The notes beneath the pieces are model-generated. The model was not told the DNA's origin. It saw only the letters and a list, made by a program, of their open reading frames with translations, and did not search any database. A DNA stretch of 22,585 nucleotides from an uncultured Erysipelotrichaceae bacterium (GTDB lineage Bacteria; Bacillota_I; Bacilli_A; RF39; UBA660): assembly GCA_902783345.1 (NCBI GenBank), contig CACZQI010000008.1:1-22585 (forward strand). The letters are read 5' to 3'. Positions within the stretch are counted from its first letter, which is position 1. The number at the start of each line of letters is the position of its first letter. Positions 21,960 to 22,585 of this stretch are shown piece by piece. Made by a program: the position numbers and the translations under genes.

Positions 21960-22433
21960 ATGAATAATGTATCTTTAGTCGGAAGACTTACAAAAGACCC
22001 TGAACTTAGAACTGTTAGTACTGGTAATACTACTTGTAATTTTACTGTAGCTATTAATCGTCAATTTACTAATGCAAATGGTGAAAGAGAAACAGATTTT
22101 ATCAATTGCGTTATTTGGGGAAAACAAGCAGAGAACTTAGCAAAATATTGCACTAAAGGTTCTTTAGTTGGAGTAAGTGGTAGAATCCAAACTAGAAATT
22201 ATGATGGTGCTGATGGTAAAAAAGTTTATGTAACTGAAGTTGCAGCAAATAATATTACTTTCTTAGGAAGTAAAAATGGTGCATCTGATGCAAATATGAA
22301 TGAAAATGTTAACTTTGCAGAAGAAGCAAAAAATAATGATAATGGTTTAGTTGAAACTACTGATTTAACTGAAGATCCATTTAAAGATTTTGGATCAGAA
22401 GTTGTTTTAAGTGATGACGATTTACCATTTTAG
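21960..22433 (+). CDS. ssb: Single-stranded DNA-binding protein
   Basis: The 157-residue protein has an N-terminal OB fold (about 1-105: MNNVSLVGRLTKDPELR, FTVAINR, FINCVIWGKQAENLAKY, VSGRIQTRNYDG). A flexible Asn/Glu-rich linker follows, then the acidic tip DDDLPF that recruits partner proteins. SSB coats single-stranded DNA in replication and repair. The order rpsF-ssb-rpsR is conserved in Firmicutes. The ribosome binding site GAGGAG overlaps the rpsF stop. Confidence 0.98.
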   Translation: MNNVSLVGRLTKDPELRTVSTGNTTCNFTVAINRQFTNANGERETDFINCVIWGKQAENLAKYCTKGSLVGVSGRIQTRNYDGADGKKVYVTEVAANNITFLGSKNGASDANMNENVNFAEEAKNNDNGLVETTDLTEDPFKDFGSEVVLSDDDLPF

Positions 22434-22447
22434 AAAGGATTATAAAA

Positions 22448-22585
22448 ATGGCTGAATTTTATAGAAAAAAGAAAAAAATCTGCCAAATGTGTGCAGGTAA
22501 AGATGTAGACTATAAAGACGTAGCTATTGTTAGTAAATATATTAATGATAAAGGCAAGATAATGCCAAGAAGAATGACAGGAGCA
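22448..22585 (+). CDS. rpsR: 30S ribosomal protein S18 (partial, cut by the window end)
   Basis: The frame is open for 46 codons to the last base. It begins MAEFYRKKKKICQMCAGKDV and continues DYKDVAIVSKYIND...GKIMPRRMTGA, matching S18. The ICQMC pair gives a CxxC, as in zinc-binding S18 variants, although B. subtilis S18 lacks a full set. AAAGGA precedes the ATG, 14 bases after ssb. About 30 C-terminal residues lie outside. Confidence 0.96.
   Translation, partial: MAEFYRKKKKICQMCAGKDVDYKDVAIVSKYINDKGKIMPRRMTGA

Noticed and set aside
206..22585. Possible codon reassignment (AGG to Met or TGA to Trp), known from relatives of such lineages
   Set aside because: AGG codes for conserved arginines (GntR SVRDFA, permease AKRNF, ATPase PATRDY). 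Every tryptophan is TGG and no conserved gene is interrupted by TGA.
1..22585. CRISPR array, prophage or complete insertion sequence
   Set aside because: No regularly spaced repeats, integrase, phage structural genes, transposase or paired terminal repeats with target duplication were found.

Overview
The window is very AT-rich and gene-dense, almost all on the + strand. It reads as chromosome from a low-GC Gram-positive-type bacterium of class Bacilli. Supporting signs are strong AGGAGG-type ribosome binding sites, short intergenic gaps, a YfhO-type membrane protein, LysM domains, a rubrerythrin (anaerobic or oxygen-sensitive life) and the orders rplM-rpsI and rpsF-ssb-rpsR. My best guess, from style only, is an uncultured gut lineage near Erysipelotrichia/Mollicutes (RF39/RFN20-like). 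Tryptophan is always TGG and conserved arginines are read at AGG, so no sense-codon reassignment is seen. None of the 28 complete genes ends in TGA.

Layout. 1-165: a terminator hairpin, a GC-rich nested 44-nt hairpin and a second terminator. 206-2221: operon of a YoaP-like acetyltransferase, an unknown Cys-rich protein and an MscS channel. 2289-2927: trmB. 2980-5045: membrane-anchored thioredoxin, a bacterial PH-domain protein and an anchored beta-rich protein. 5089-7041: a LysM protein and a polytopic membrane protein. 7163-8325: an anchored rhodanese and a thioredoxin-like lipoprotein. 8362-8435: tRNA-Cys on the minus strand with its own promoter. 8584-12056: a diacylglycerol kinase-family gene converging on a YfhO-like gene, with stop codons overlapping inside a bidirectional terminator. 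12166-14805: typA, a 155-nt structured RNA with the architecture of 6S RNA, and rubrerythrin. 14884-15858: rplM-rpsI with a leader. 15925-17653: AbrB-family regulator plus an ABC exporter, with a perfect 20-bp palindrome after the promoter. 17742-19310: an HD-domain hydrolase and a metallo-beta-lactamase-fold protein. 19332-21311: a YtrA-type GntR regulator plus an ABC exporter, with an 11-bp-arm inverted repeat at the start site. 21377-21545: a free-standing 36-codon mini-gene. 21568 to the end: rpsF-ssb-rpsR behind a leader that can pair with its own Shine-Dalgarno site.

How it fits together. The window mixes translation and housekeeping genes with cell-envelope genes and two self-regulated ABC exporters. 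The envelope set covers lipid kinase, YfhO, anchored redox proteins, a mechanosensitive channel and several unrecognised membrane proteins. Both exporter operons start with a small DNA-binding protein and carry a symmetrical operator-like site between promoter and start codon. No prophage, complete insertion sequence, CRISPR array or defence island is visible. The less ordinary items are the RNA elements (88-156 and 14026-14180), the mini-gene at 21407, the absence of TGA stops and the repeated extended -10 promoters.
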